Assembly (NCBI GenBank): GCA_013362835.1
Contig: JABFVJ010000242.1
Coordinates: 1-17,268, forward strand
Direction of reading: 5' to 3'
Source: Nonomuraea sp.
GTDB lineage: Bacteria; Actinomycetota; Actinomycetes; Streptosporangiales; Streptosporangiaceae
Length of the DNA: 17,268 nt
In this document: positions 1 to 7,155 of the stretch, in pieces
Numbering within the stretch: the stretch's first letter is position 1
How the letters are laid out: each line of letters starts with the position of its first letter
Notes under the pieces: generated by a model
What the model saw: the letters and a program-made list of their open reading frames with translations, nothing else
The model's database searches: none
What the model was told of the DNA's origin: nothing
Translations under genes and position numbers: made by a program

Positions 1-2532
1 GGGCTGCCGTTCGCCGTCGCGCCCGCGGCCCGGCTGGAGGAGCTGCGGCTCACGGCGCTCGCCGCCGCGATGGCCGCCGACCTCGCCAGGGGCGGCGGTC
101 CCGGGCTCGTCGCCGAGCTGGAGGAGCTGGTCGCGGCCCACCGGCTGCGGGAGCCGTTCCACGCCCTGCTCGTACGGGCGCTGGCCGCGCAGGGGCGGCG
201 GGGCGAGGCGCTGGAGGCGTACGAGCGGATCAGGACCGATCTGGCCGAGGAGCTGGGCGTGGATCCGGGGCCCGAGCTGCGCGCGGCGCATCTGGAGGCG
301 TTGCGCGAGCCGGATCGGGTGCCGAGGAGCAACCTGCCGGCCCGGCTCACGAGCTTCGTCGGCCGTTCGGGCGACATTTCCAGACTTCGGGGGTTGCTGG
401 GCGCGCCCGGCACCCGGCTGGTCACGCTCGTCGGCCCCGGTGGAGCGGGCAAGACCCGGCTGGCGCTGGAGGCGGCGGCTGGCCTCGACGTGCCCGACGG
501 GGTGTGGCTGGTCGAGCTCGCCTCGGCCGCCGGGGTGCGGGCCGCCGTCGAGAGCGTGCTGAAGGTGACCGACGTGGTCAGGGCCCTGCGCGGCACCTCG
601 CCCCTCATCGTGCTCGACAACTGCGAGCACGTGATCGAGGAGGCGGCCACGGTGGCGCGGTGGCTGCTGTCGGAGATCGCCGGCCTGCGCGTGCTCGCGA
701 CCAGCAGGGAGCCGCTGGACATCCCCGGCGAAACCCTCCACCAGGTGCTCCCGCTGCCCGAGGCCGCCGAGCTGTTCGCCGAGCGGGCCGCCGCCGCGCG
801 GCCCGACCTGGAGGTGGGCGAGGCGGAGGCGGAGCTCATCTGCCGCGAGCTCGACGGCATCCCGCTGGCGATCGAGCTGGCCGCCGCCCGGCTGCGCACG
901 ATGCCGGTGTCCGTGCTGGTCGAGCAGCTGGGCGACCGGCTCGCCTTCCGTGGCGGCCGTACGTCGGAGCCGCGTCACCGTACGCTGCGGGACGTCATCG
1001 ACTGGAGCTGGAACCTGCTGTCGGCGCGCGAGCGGGAGCTGTTGCGCGGGCTGACGGTCTTCTCTGGCGGCGCGACGTACGAGGCGGTCGCCCAGGTCTG
1101 CGGCGGCGATCCCGGCGACCTCGCCTCGCTGGTGGACAAGTCGCTCATCTCCGTCTCCGGCGACCGCTACACGATGCTGGAGACCATCAGGCAGTACGCC
1201 GCCGCCGACCTGCCCGAGCTCCGGCAGGCCCACGCCCGCTACTACACGCGGCTGGCCGAGACCGCCGAGCCCCACCTGCGTACGGGCGGGCAGCTCGCCT
1301 GGCTGGCCGTGCTGGACGCCGAGCAGGACAACCTGGACGCCGCGCTGCGCCACTCGGACGATCCGCTCAGGCTGATCCTGGCCCGGTTCTGGCCGTGGAT
1401 CATGCGCGGGCGGCGGCGCGAGATGAGCGAGCAGGCGGCGGCCGTGCTGCGCCGGGTGGGCGACGTACCGCCTCCCGGGCGCGAGCTGGCGTACGGCCTG
1501 TGCAGGACGCTCGCGGGCGGCCCGCTCAGTCCGGCGGTTCTCGACTCCGACCACCCGGCCGCCCTCAACTTCTGGGCGATGAGCGGCGCCCAGCACCCGC
1601 CCGACGACGTCATCGAGCTCACCGAACGCTGCGTCGAACGCCTGCGCGGCCACCACGACCTGTGGACGAGGTCGGCCGCGCTGCTGGTCGGCGGCATCGT
1701 CCGGTTCGAGTACGGCTCGGTCGCCGGGGCCGAGGACCTGCTCGCCCCCGCGCTCGACGGCTTCCGCGAGACGGGTGACCGCTGGGGCCAGTGGGCCACG
1801 CTCTACTGGCTCTCGCTGGTCGCCGAGAACCGCGGTGACTTCGCCGCCGCGCTCGCCCTCGCCGAGGAGCCCGAACGCCTGGCCGCCGAGCTCGCCGGGC
1901 TGGACGCGCCGCTCGGCCCGATGACGTTCCTGCTGCGGCTCGGCCAGCTCAGGGCGCGGGCCGGCGAGCACGAGCAGGCCGCCGCCACGCTGGAGCGGGC
2001 CTGGCAGTCCGCTCTGCGGGCCGACGACGCGGTGACCAAGGCCAGGGTCCTGCACGCCAGGGCAGAGCTGGCCCGGCGTACCGGAGACGGGGACGAGGCG
2101 GCCCGGCTGCTCGCACGGGCGCTGCCGCTCGGCGGCACGGAGGCGCCCGCGCAGCTCAGGGCGTTCATGAACGTCGAGCTCGCGCGCGTGGCCGAGCCAG
2201 GACCGCCGCTGCGCAGGGCCCTGGAGCTGATGGAGACCTGCGGCGACAGGACGGCCCGCGCGACCGTGCTGGAAGGCGTGGCCGAGCACCTGCCACCGGG
2301 GGCGGCGGCCGAGCTGCTGGGGGCCGCCCGCGCGCTGCGCGGCGTCGACGGGTCCGCCGACCCGCATGTCGTCATCCTGTCCGGGCGTTGCCGGGCCGCT
2401 CTGGGCGCCGACGGCTTCCGCGAGGCCCTGGCCAGGGGCGCGGCGCTGCGGAGCCCCGAACGACACGCGCTCGGCCTACTGGCGCGGGAGCCGGGCAGTA
2501 CGCAGCATGGGATAGGGCAACCTATGGTCTAG
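1..2532 (+). CDS. AfsR/SARP-like transcriptional regulator (BTAD plus NB-ARC), 5' end outside the window
   Basis: The reading frame is open from the first base, so the N-terminus, expected to carry the winged-helix DNA-binding domain, lies upstream; 843 residues are visible. Residues 1 to about 105 match a bacterial transcriptional activation domain (RLEELRLTAL, then the EALEAYERIRTDLAEELGVDPGPELR signature). An NB-ARC-type ATPase follows: P-loop GPGGAGKT at about 145-152, Walker B-like LIVLDNCEHV at about 202-211, sensor-like LATSREPL and a GIPLAIELAAARL motif at about 286-298. The last 450 residues are Ala/Leu/Arg-rich helical repeats, probably TPR-like. The stretch between the P-loop and Walker B is shorter than in most relatives. 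Proteins of this build are ATP-dependent pathway activators in actinomycetes. No biosynthetic cluster is visible beside it, so its target is unknown. An internal ATG at 70 should not be taken as the start, because it would cut the BTAD domain. Confidence 0.88.
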   Translation, partial: GLPFAVAPAARLEELRLTALAAAMAADLARGGGPGLVAELEELVAAHRLREPFHALLVRALAAQGRRGEALEAYERIRTDLAEELGVDPGPELRAAHLEALREPDRVPRSNLPARLTSFVGRSGDISRLRGLLGAPGTRLVTLVGPGGAGKTRLALEAAAGLDVPDGVWLVELASAAGVRAAVESVLKVTDVVRALRGTSPLIVLDNCEHVIEEAATVARWLLSEIAGLRVLATSREPLDIPGETLHQVLPLPEAAELFAERAAAARPDLEVGEAEAELICRELDGIPLAIELAAARLRTMPVSVLVEQLGDRLAFRGGRTSEPRHRTLRDVIDWSWNLLSARERELLRGLTVFSGGATYEAVAQVCGGDPGDLASLVDKSLISVSGDRYTMLETIRQYAAADLPELRQAHARYYTRLAETAEPHLRTGGQLAWLAVLDAEQDNLDAALRHSDDPLRLILARFWPWIMRGRRREMSEQAAAVLRRVGDVPPPGRELAYGLCRTLAGGPLSPAVLDSDHPAALNFWAMSGAQHPPDDVIELTERCVERLRGHHDLWTRSAALLVGGIVRFEYGSVAGAEDLLAPALDGFRETGDRWGQWATLYWLSLVAENRGDFAAALALAEEPERLAAELAGLDAPLGPMTFLLRLGQLRARAGEHEQAAATLERAWQSALRADDAVTKARVLHARAELARRTGDGDEAARLLARALPLGGTEAPAQLRAFMNVELARVAEPGPPLRRALELMETCGDRTARATVLEGVAEHLPPGAAAELLGAARALRGVDGSADPHVVILSGRCRAALGADGFREALARGAALRSPERHALGLLAREPGSTQHGIGQPMV

Positions 2533-2650
2533 GGAGGGGCCGCGGAACCATCGACGATTCCCCTGGTGCGCGGCGGCCTGGATGAGGACAGAACACCTTC
2601 CGGTTTTGCGGCGAATGCGCCAGGGTTGTGGCAACTTTCCACCGCAATGT

Positions 2651-2656
2651 AAGGAG
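2651..2656 (+). promoter_or_regulatory. Ribosome binding site of the desaturase
   Basis: AAGGAG stands 4 bases before a GTG codon at 2661. It decides the start against the longer in-frame alternative at 2628, and it is one of the few strong Shine-Dalgarno sites in the window. Confidence 0.75.
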
Positions 2657-2660
2657 ATCT

Positions 2661-3677
2661 GTGGCCAGTCCAAGCACGGTCGAGACCCGGGGCAGCGATT
2701 TCGCCCAACTAGCCCGCCAGATTTCCGACGCCGGTCTTCTCGACCGGCGTCCCGTCTATTACGCGGTGCGGCTGACAGTCGTCATCGCCGCGTTCCTCGG
2801 CTGCTGGGCGCTGTTCGCCTGGGTGGGCGACTCGTGGTGGCAGCTCCTCGTCGCGGTCGCGATGGCCGTGGTCTTCGCGCAGATCGGCTTCGTCTCCCAC
2901 GACCTGGGCCACCGTCAGGTGTTCAGGACCAAGCGGCCGAGCGACGTCACCGGTCTCCTGCTCGGCAACCTCGGCATCGGGCTCGGCTGGGGCTGGTGGA
3001 CCAGCAAGCACAACCGGCATCACGCCAACCCCAACCACGAGGACCACGACCCCGACGTCTCCCCCGCCGTCATCGTCTGGTCGACCGGCCAGGTGGAGCG
3101 CAGCAGCGGCCTGCCGCGGTTCGTCGCGAAGTATCAGGCGTTCCTGTTCTTCCCGCTGCTCACCCTGGAAGCCTGGCACCTGCACATCGCCAGCTTCAAG
3201 GCGCTGCTCGCGCCGTCGGCCAAGCGGCCGTGGATGGAGCTCGCGCTGCTGACCAGCCACGTCGTGCTCTACCTCGGCGCGGTCTTCACCGTGCTGCCGT
3301 TCGGCAAGGCCCTGGTGTTCCTGATCGTGCACCAAGCGCTGTTCGGCCTCTACCTGGGGTCCACGTTCGCGCCCAACCACAAGGGCATGCCCGTCCTGAC
3401 CAAGGACGACAAGCTCGACTTCCTCCGCAAGCAGGTGCTGACCTCGCGCAACGTCAGAGGCGGCCTGTTCACGGACGTGGCGCTCGGCCAGCTCAACTAC
3501 CAGATCGAGCACCACCTGTTCCCCAACATGCCCGCGCCCAACCTGCGCAAGGCCCAGCCCATCGTCGAGCGCTACTGCGCCGAGGTCGGCGTCGACTACC
3601 TCCAGACCGGGCTCGTCGACTCCTACGGCCAGGCTCTGCGCCACCTCCACGAGGTGGGCGCCCCGCTGCGGCGCTGA
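2661..3677 (+). CDS. Membrane fatty acid desaturase, QIEHH type
   Basis: This 338-residue integral-membrane di-iron desaturase introduces a double bond into acyl chains using O2 and an electron donor. The three histidine boxes are in order: HDLGH at 80-84, HNRHH at 117-121 and QIEHH at 281-285. Hydrophobic segments lie at about 36-55, 59-78, 97-113, 158-170 and 196-235. The glutamine-led third box is typical of front-end/linoleoyl-type desaturases and of mycobacterial DesA3-like acyl-CoA desaturases. There is no fused cytochrome b5 domain and no reductase or ferredoxin gene nearby, so electrons must come from elsewhere. The GTG start at 2661 is chosen because AAGGAG sits 4 bases upstream; an upstream in-frame start at 2628 has no such site. 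The gene ends 3 bases before a convergent small gene and lies upstream of a DesK/DesR-like pair. The exact regiospecificity cannot be told from sequence. Confidence 0.93.
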   Translation: MASPSTVETRGSDFAQLARQISDAGLLDRRPVYYAVRLTVVIAAFLGCWALFAWVGDSWWQLLVAVAMAVVFAQIGFVSHDLGHRQVFRTKRPSDVTGLLLGNLGIGLGWGWWTSKHNRHHANPNHEDHDPDVSPAVIVWSTGQVERSSGLPRFVAKYQAFLFFPLLTLEAWHLHIASFKALLAPSAKRPWMELALLTSHVVLYLGAVFTVLPFGKALVFLIVHQALFGLYLGSTFAPNHKGMPVLTKDDKLDFLRKQVLTSRNVRGGLFTDVALGQLNYQIEHHLFPNMPAPNLRKAQPIVERYCAEVGVDYLQTGLVDSYGQALRHLHEVGAPLRR

Positions 3678-3680
3678 CCC

Positions 3681-3896
3681 CTACCCCTCCTCTTCCGCGC
3701 GTCTTTGCAGGTCGGCGCGGCGCTGTTCGAGCTGGGCGATCAGCTCGGACTGCTCGTCGGCCTGGGCGATCATGGCCGAGATCTCCACCTGGTCGGTCGC
3801 GCCCATGTCTCCCACCTGGTCGCGTACGCTCTGGTTCTCGGCCTTCAACCGGGCCAGGTCCTCTTCGACCTGCCGGAGCTCATCCTTTGCGCTCAT
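3681..3896 (-). CDS. Small charged coiled-coil protein, function unknown
   Basis: This predicted 71-residue protein is soluble, strongly acidic and helical, with heptad-like spacing of Leu/Val/Ile (ELRQVEEDLARLKAENQSV, later IAQLEQRRADLQRR). It probably forms a coiled-coil hairpin: two helices separated by a short GDMGATDQ turn at about residues 29-36. It has no signal peptide, membrane segment or cysteine. The ATG at 3896 is preferred; a TTG three codons earlier (3905) is also open. No clear Shine-Dalgarno precedes either. Its stop lies 3 bases from the desaturase stop (convergent), and its start is only 38 bases from the kinase start on the other strand, so the two share a divergent promoter region. 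The composition, with a regular helical pattern and coherent start and stop, supports a real gene rather than an antisense shadow. I do not recognise a named family. Confidence 0.7.
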   Translation of the reverse strand: MSAKDELRQVEEDLARLKAENQSVRDQVGDMGATDQVEISAMIAQADEQSELIAQLEQRRADLQRRAEEEG

Positions 3897-3934
3897 CCCG
3901 ACCAACTACCCCGTCAGCTGGGCGACCATACAGA

Positions 3935-5065
3935 ATGGGGAACATGGGCAGACCGCCGGCGAGCACCGTCGTGTCCCTCGTGGTGGTCGCCGTCGCGCTG
4001 ACCGGCACGGCGGTCTCCGGGCTCGTCTCCGGCCGGGTCCCGAACGCCCTCGACCTGCTGCTGCCGATCGTGGCCTGCGGCGCGTTGCTGCTGCGACGGC
4101 GTCTCCCCGTCGCGTCGCTGGTCGTGATCGCGGTGTCCGTGGCCCTCTACTATCCGTTCGGGCGGCTCGACGGGCCTCTCATCGTCCTGGTGTTCGTCGC
4201 CCTCTACACGGCGGCCGACGAGGGCCGGCTGGTCGGGGCGATCACCGTCGGGGCCGCGGTGCTGCTCGCCATGGGCCTCGGCGAGGTCGGCGGGGTCCGG
4301 CACGTCGACGACAGCATGTTCGTCGCGATCACCGGCTGGGTGGTCGCGGCCATCGCCTTCGGCGGCGTCACCCGCAACCGGCGGGCCTACCTGCTGGAGG
4401 CCCAGCGGCGCGCCCTCGACGCCGAGCGCTCCAAGGAGGAGGAGGCCAGGCGGCGTGAGAGCGAGGAGCGGCTGCGCATCGCGAGGGAGCTCCACGACGT
4501 GCTCGGGCACAACATCTCCATGATCAACGTGCAGGCGTCGGCCGCGCTCCACGGGCTCGCCAGGCGCCCGGAGAAGGCCGAGGCGGCGCTGCGTACGATC
4601 AAGGACACCAGCAAGGAGACGCTGCGCGAGCTGCGCACCACGCTCGGGGTGCTGCGCCAGGTGGACGAGGACGCGCCGACCGCGCCGGCGGGCAGCCTCG
4701 CGCGGCTGCCCGACCTGGTCGGGGCGTCGGGGCTGGAGGTCCGCACCGAGCTGTCCGGGCCGCTCGACGGGGTGCCGACCGAGGTCGACCTGGCCGCCGC
4801 CCGCATCATCAGGGAGTCGCTGACGAACGTCTCCCGCCATTCCGGTACGAAGAAGGCAACCCTCTCGATCACCAATTCATCCGGACATATCGTGATTCGG
4901 GTGGAGGATGATGGTCCGGGCGCCACGTACACCGAGGGCAGCGGTTTCGGCCTGCAGGGCATGCGTAAGCGCGCCACCGCGCTCGGCGGCGACCTGGAGG
5001 CGGGCCCGCGTCCCGAGGGCGGCTTCCGCGTCGTCGCCCGCCTTCCGCTGAACGGAGCCAGATGA
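3935..5065 (+). CDS. Sensor histidine kinase, HisKA_3 / DesK-like, multi-pass membrane
   Basis: This 376-residue kinase would sense a membrane or envelope signal and phosphorylate the response regulator encoded next. The N-terminal half has about six hydrophobic segments (roughly 12-32, 38-53, 58-74, 80-93, 99-116, 128-144), then a charged coiled coil at about 150-180. The HisKA_3 dimerisation box RIARELHDVLGH puts the phospho-acceptor at His187. The HATPase_c domain follows with the N-box RESLTNVSRH (294-302), G1 DDGPG (325-329) and GFGLQGM (337-343). Its stop overlaps the next start in ATGA, so the two are translationally coupled. The start is uncertain: ATG at 3935 or ATG at 3944, neither with a good ribosome site. 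An open frame extends far upstream through the desaturase, but that part is an out-of-frame shadow. Codons at about 4838-4920, between N-box and G1, are unusually A/T-ending for this genome. Confidence 0.92.
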   Translation: MGNMGRPPASTVVSLVVVAVALTGTAVSGLVSGRVPNALDLLLPIVACGALLLRRRLPVASLVVIAVSVALYYPFGRLDGPLIVLVFVALYTAADEGRLVGAITVGAAVLLAMGLGEVGGVRHVDDSMFVAITGWVVAAIAFGGVTRNRRAYLLEAQRRALDAERSKEEEARRRESEERLRIARELHDVLGHNISMINVQASAALHGLARRPEKAEAALRTIKDTSKETLRELRTTLGVLRQVDEDAPTAPAGSLARLPDLVGASGLEVRTELSGPLDGVPTEVDLAAARIIRESLTNVSRHSGTKKATLSITNSSGHIVIRVEDDGPGATYTEGSGFGLQGMRKRATALGGDLEAGPRPEGGFRVVARLPLNGAR

Positions 5066-5730
5066 TCCGCGTCCTGCTCGCCGACGACCAGACCCTGGTA
5101 CGCGCCGGGTTCCGGTCGATACTCTCCGACGAGGACGACATCGAGGTCGTCGCCGAGGCCGGCACCGGAGCGGCGGCCGTCGCGGGGGCCCGCGAGCACC
5201 GGCCCGACGTGGTGCTCATGGACATCCGCATGCCGGAGCTCGACGGCCTGGAGGCCACCCGGCGCATCGCCGGCGACCCCGCGCTCGACGGCGTCAAGGT
5301 CATCATCCTGACCACGTTCGACCTCGACGACTACGTCTACGGCGCGTTGCGGGCGGGCGCGGGCGGGTTCCTCGTCAAGGACACCGAGCCGGCCGAGCTG
5401 ATCCACGCGGTCAGGGTCGTGGCCAGGGGCGACGCGCTGATCTCGCCGTCGGTGACGCGGCGGCTGATCGCCGAGTTCGCCGGGCGGGTCAAGCGGCCCG
5501 AGCCCGGTCCCCGGCTCAACGCGCTCACCGAACGCGAACGCGAGGTCATGGGCCTGGTCGCCGCGGGCCTGTCCAACGACGAGATCGCCGCCCGGCTCGT
5601 CGTCAGTCCGGCCACGGCGAAGACGCACGTCAGCCGCATCATGACCAAGCTCGGCGTACGCGACAGGGCGCAGCTCGTCGTGATCGCGTACGAGGCAGGG
5701 ATGATCACGCCGGGCTGGCTTACAACCTGA
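5062..5730 (+). CDS. NarL/DesR-family response regulator
   Basis: This 222-residue two-component response regulator is the cognate partner of the preceding kinase by the ATGA overlap; GGAG at 5054-5057 serves as ribosome site. The receiver domain (1 to about 120) has the acidic pair Asp8-Asp9, the phosphorylated Asp54 (VVLMDIRMPELDG), Thr84/Thr85 and Lys106 (FLVKD). A linker is followed by a LuxR-type helix-turn-helix at about 155-215 (LTEREREVMGLVAAGLSNDEIAARL, with recognition helix in SPATAKTHVSRIMTKLGV). It is full length. Its targets are not shown by the sequence. The flanking desaturase and the bd-type oxidase operon, 98 bases downstream on the same strand, are the obvious candidates. 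Confidence 0.95.
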   Translation: MIRVLLADDQTLVRAGFRSILSDEDDIEVVAEAGTGAAAVAGAREHRPDVVLMDIRMPELDGLEATRRIAGDPALDGVKVIILTTFDLDDYVYGALRAGAGGFLVKDTEPAELIHAVRVVARGDALISPSVTRRLIAEFAGRVKRPEPGPRLNALTEREREVMGLVAAGLSNDEIAARLVVSPATAKTHVSRIMTKLGVRDRAQLVVIAYEAGMITPGWLTT

Positions 5731-5754
5731 GGTGTACGTCCGGCGCGATCTTCG

Positions 5755-5788
5755 GCCCGGGGATGTACCCGAAAGTGCAGACCCGGGC
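5755..5788. repeat. Inverted repeat GCCCGGG ... CCCGGGC upstream of cydA
   Basis: Seven-base arms at 5755-5761 and 5782-5788 are separated by 20 bases, within the 98-base gap between the response regulator and cydA. It could end the kinase/regulator transcript, but no T-run follows, or it could be a structure in the cydA leader. In GC-rich DNA such arms also arise by chance. Confidence 0.35.
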
Positions 5789-5827
5789 ATGACGCGGCGG
5801 AGGGTGCCGTACCAGCAAGCTTTCGGG
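5768..5827 (+). repeat. Inverted repeat CCCGAAAG ... CTTTCGGG reaching the cydA start codon
   Basis: A perfect 8-base arm at 5768-5775 is complementary to 5820-5827, which ends one base before the cydA ATG. The left arm lies in the loop of the 5755-5788 hairpin, so the two foldings would compete or form a pseudoknot. The right arm covers the place where a ribosome site should be, and no good Shine-Dalgarno is present there. It may be a leader structure or a pair of regulator half-sites. Confidence 0.35.
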
Positions 5828-5828
5828 C

Positions 5829-7079
5829 ATGGACACCGTCGACCTCGCCCGCCTGCAGTTCGCGCTCACCGCCGGCGCGCACTTCCTGTTCGTCGCGCTG
5901 ACGCTCGGCCTGGCGACGCTGGTGGCCGTCGTCCAGACCAGGGCCACGTTCAGCGGTAACCCCGTCCACCTGCGGATGACCAGGTTCTGGGGGCAGCTCT
6001 ACATCATCAACTACGCGATGGGCATCGTCACCGGCCTGGTCATGGAGTTCCAGCTCGGCCTGTCGTGGAGCGGGCTGACCGAATACGCGGGCAACGTCTT
6101 CGGCGCCTCGCTGGCGATCGAGACCCTGGTGGCGTTCTTCGTCGAGTCCACCTTCCTGGGCCTGTGGATCTTCGGCTGGCAGCGGCTGAACCGGTGGGCC
6201 CATCTGGCGCTGATCTGGATCGTCACGCTGACCGCCTACGCGTCGGCCTTCTGGATCATGGTCTCCAACGGCTTCCTGCAGAACCCCGTCGGCCACACCG
6301 CCGACGGCGCGACGCTGCGGCTCACCGACTTCGGGGCGATGATCGCCAACCCGGCCGCGCAGATCGCGTTCTGGCACGTCGTGGGCGGCGCGATGATCGT
6401 CGGCGGGTTCTTCATGGCCGGGGTGAGCGCCTACCACCTGCGCCGGCGCACCTCCGAGCAGGACCTGTTCAGGAAGTCGTTGCGGATCGGGATCGGGGTG
6501 GCGCTGCCCGCCGCGTTCTTCACGGTGACGTTCGGCGGCCTCGGGTTCGACACCCTGCAGCCGTCCAAGAGCGCGGCCTGGACGGGCTCGGCCGAGCGGA
6601 TGGCCGCGGTGCAGGCGGACATGGTCGCCCGGTTCGGGCCGGGCGACTACCTGCCGCCGACCGGGGTGGTGCAGGTGGCGGGGATCTCGATGATGGTCCT
6701 GTGGGTGGTGATGACCGTCGTGGCGGGGCTGAGCCTGCTGCTGATGTTCTTCCGCCCGGCCGTACGCGGGTTCCGGCTCTGGCACGGGCTGCTGACGCTG
6801 ATGATCCCGGTGCCGTTCGTGACCATGCTCGCCGGGTGGACGTTCCGTGAGGTGGGGCGCCAGCCGTGGGCGGTCTACGGGTTGCTGAAGACGTCCGACG
6901 CCATGTCGCCGGTGACGGCGGGCCAGATGCGGCTGTCGGTGACGGCGTTCGTCTCGGTGTTCGCGGTGCTGATCGCCATCAACTCGTGGCTGCTGGCGCG
7001 GGCGGCCCGGCGCGGCCCGGCCGCCGTAACCCTCGGCGACCAACCAGCCGAAACCCCTTCCCCGGTCCCCGCCTTCTGA
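5829..7079 (+). CDS. cydA: Cytochrome bd-family oxidase subunit I, divergent short form
   Basis: This 416-residue membrane subunit belongs to the bd-family terminal oxidases, which reduce O2 to water; canonical members use quinol. About nine hydrophobic helices are seen. Against E. coli CydA from memory, retained residues are His18 (for His19, heme ligand), Glu98 and Glu106 (for Glu99/Glu107), His183 (for His186, heme b558), Met288 (probably Met393) and the GRQPW signature at 343-347. Differences are striking. The quinol loop is short (QPSKSAAWTG at 244-253), keeping the Lys252 equivalent but with Thr252 in place of Glu257. The FRIM motif is replaced by GISM. In the last helix the Glu445 equivalent (heme b595 ligand) is Asn385. 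The family call is firm, but quinol oxidation is not assured. ATG 5829 is the only sensible start, because an in-frame stop lies at 5790; no strong ribosome site is seen. cydB follows, with no cydDC nearby. Confidence 0.9.
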   Translation: MDTVDLARLQFALTAGAHFLFVALTLGLATLVAVVQTRATFSGNPVHLRMTRFWGQLYIINYAMGIVTGLVMEFQLGLSWSGLTEYAGNVFGASLAIETLVAFFVESTFLGLWIFGWQRLNRWAHLALIWIVTLTAYASAFWIMVSNGFLQNPVGHTADGATLRLTDFGAMIANPAAQIAFWHVVGGAMIVGGFFMAGVSAYHLRRRTSEQDLFRKSLRIGIGVALPAAFFTVTFGGLGFDTLQPSKSAAWTGSAERMAAVQADMVARFGPGDYLPPTGVVQVAGISMMVLWVVMTVVAGLSLLLMFFRPAVRGFRLWHGLLTLMIPVPFVTMLAGWTFREVGRQPWAVYGLLKTSDAMSPVTAGQMRLSVTAFVSVFAVLIAINSWLLARAARRGPAAVTLGDQPAETPSPVPAF

Positions 7080-7146
7080 GCTCCCCGCCTTCCGAGCCCC
7101 CGCCTTCCGCGTTCCCTCCGCCTTGCTTTCCGTCCTGCCTTCTGAG
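7067..7146. repeat. Degenerate tandem repeat of a CCGCCTTCYGAG-like unit across the cydA-cydB junction
   Basis: CCGCCTT-type units recur at 7069, 7085, 7100 and 7118, with a last CTGCCTT form at 7135, giving spacings of about 15 to 18 bases. The 10-base string GCCTTCTGAG occurs exactly at 7071-7080, where its TGA is the cydA stop, and at 7137-7146, where its GAG begins the cydB ribosome site. The strand is pyrimidine-rich throughout. This looks like local tandem expansion of the gene junction. Confidence 0.65.
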
Positions 7147-7148
7147 GA
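7144..7148 (+). promoter_or_regulatory. Ribosome binding site of cydB
   Basis: GAGGA stands 7 bases before the ATG at 7156. It fixes that start against a longer in-frame opening at 7123, which would run through the repeat tract. Confidence 0.7.
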
Positions 7149-7155
7149 ATTGATC

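Noticed and set aside
2512..2525. Hairpin ATAGG-GCAA-CCTAT at the end of the AfsR-like gene
   Set aside because: Only five pairs with a GNRA-like loop, inside the coding sequence, and no T-run; not enough for a terminator.
2533..2660. Possible promoter or regulator site before the desaturase
   Set aside because: The region is slightly richer in A/T and has short imperfect repeats (GTGG/CCAC at 2628/2639), but I could not define a -10/-35 pair or a convincing operator.
2582..5065. Long + strand open frame suggesting a desaturase-kinase fusion of over 800 residues
   Set aside because: Its first half is an Arg/Pro-rich out-of-frame reading of the desaturase gene; only the part from about 3935 has kinase motifs.
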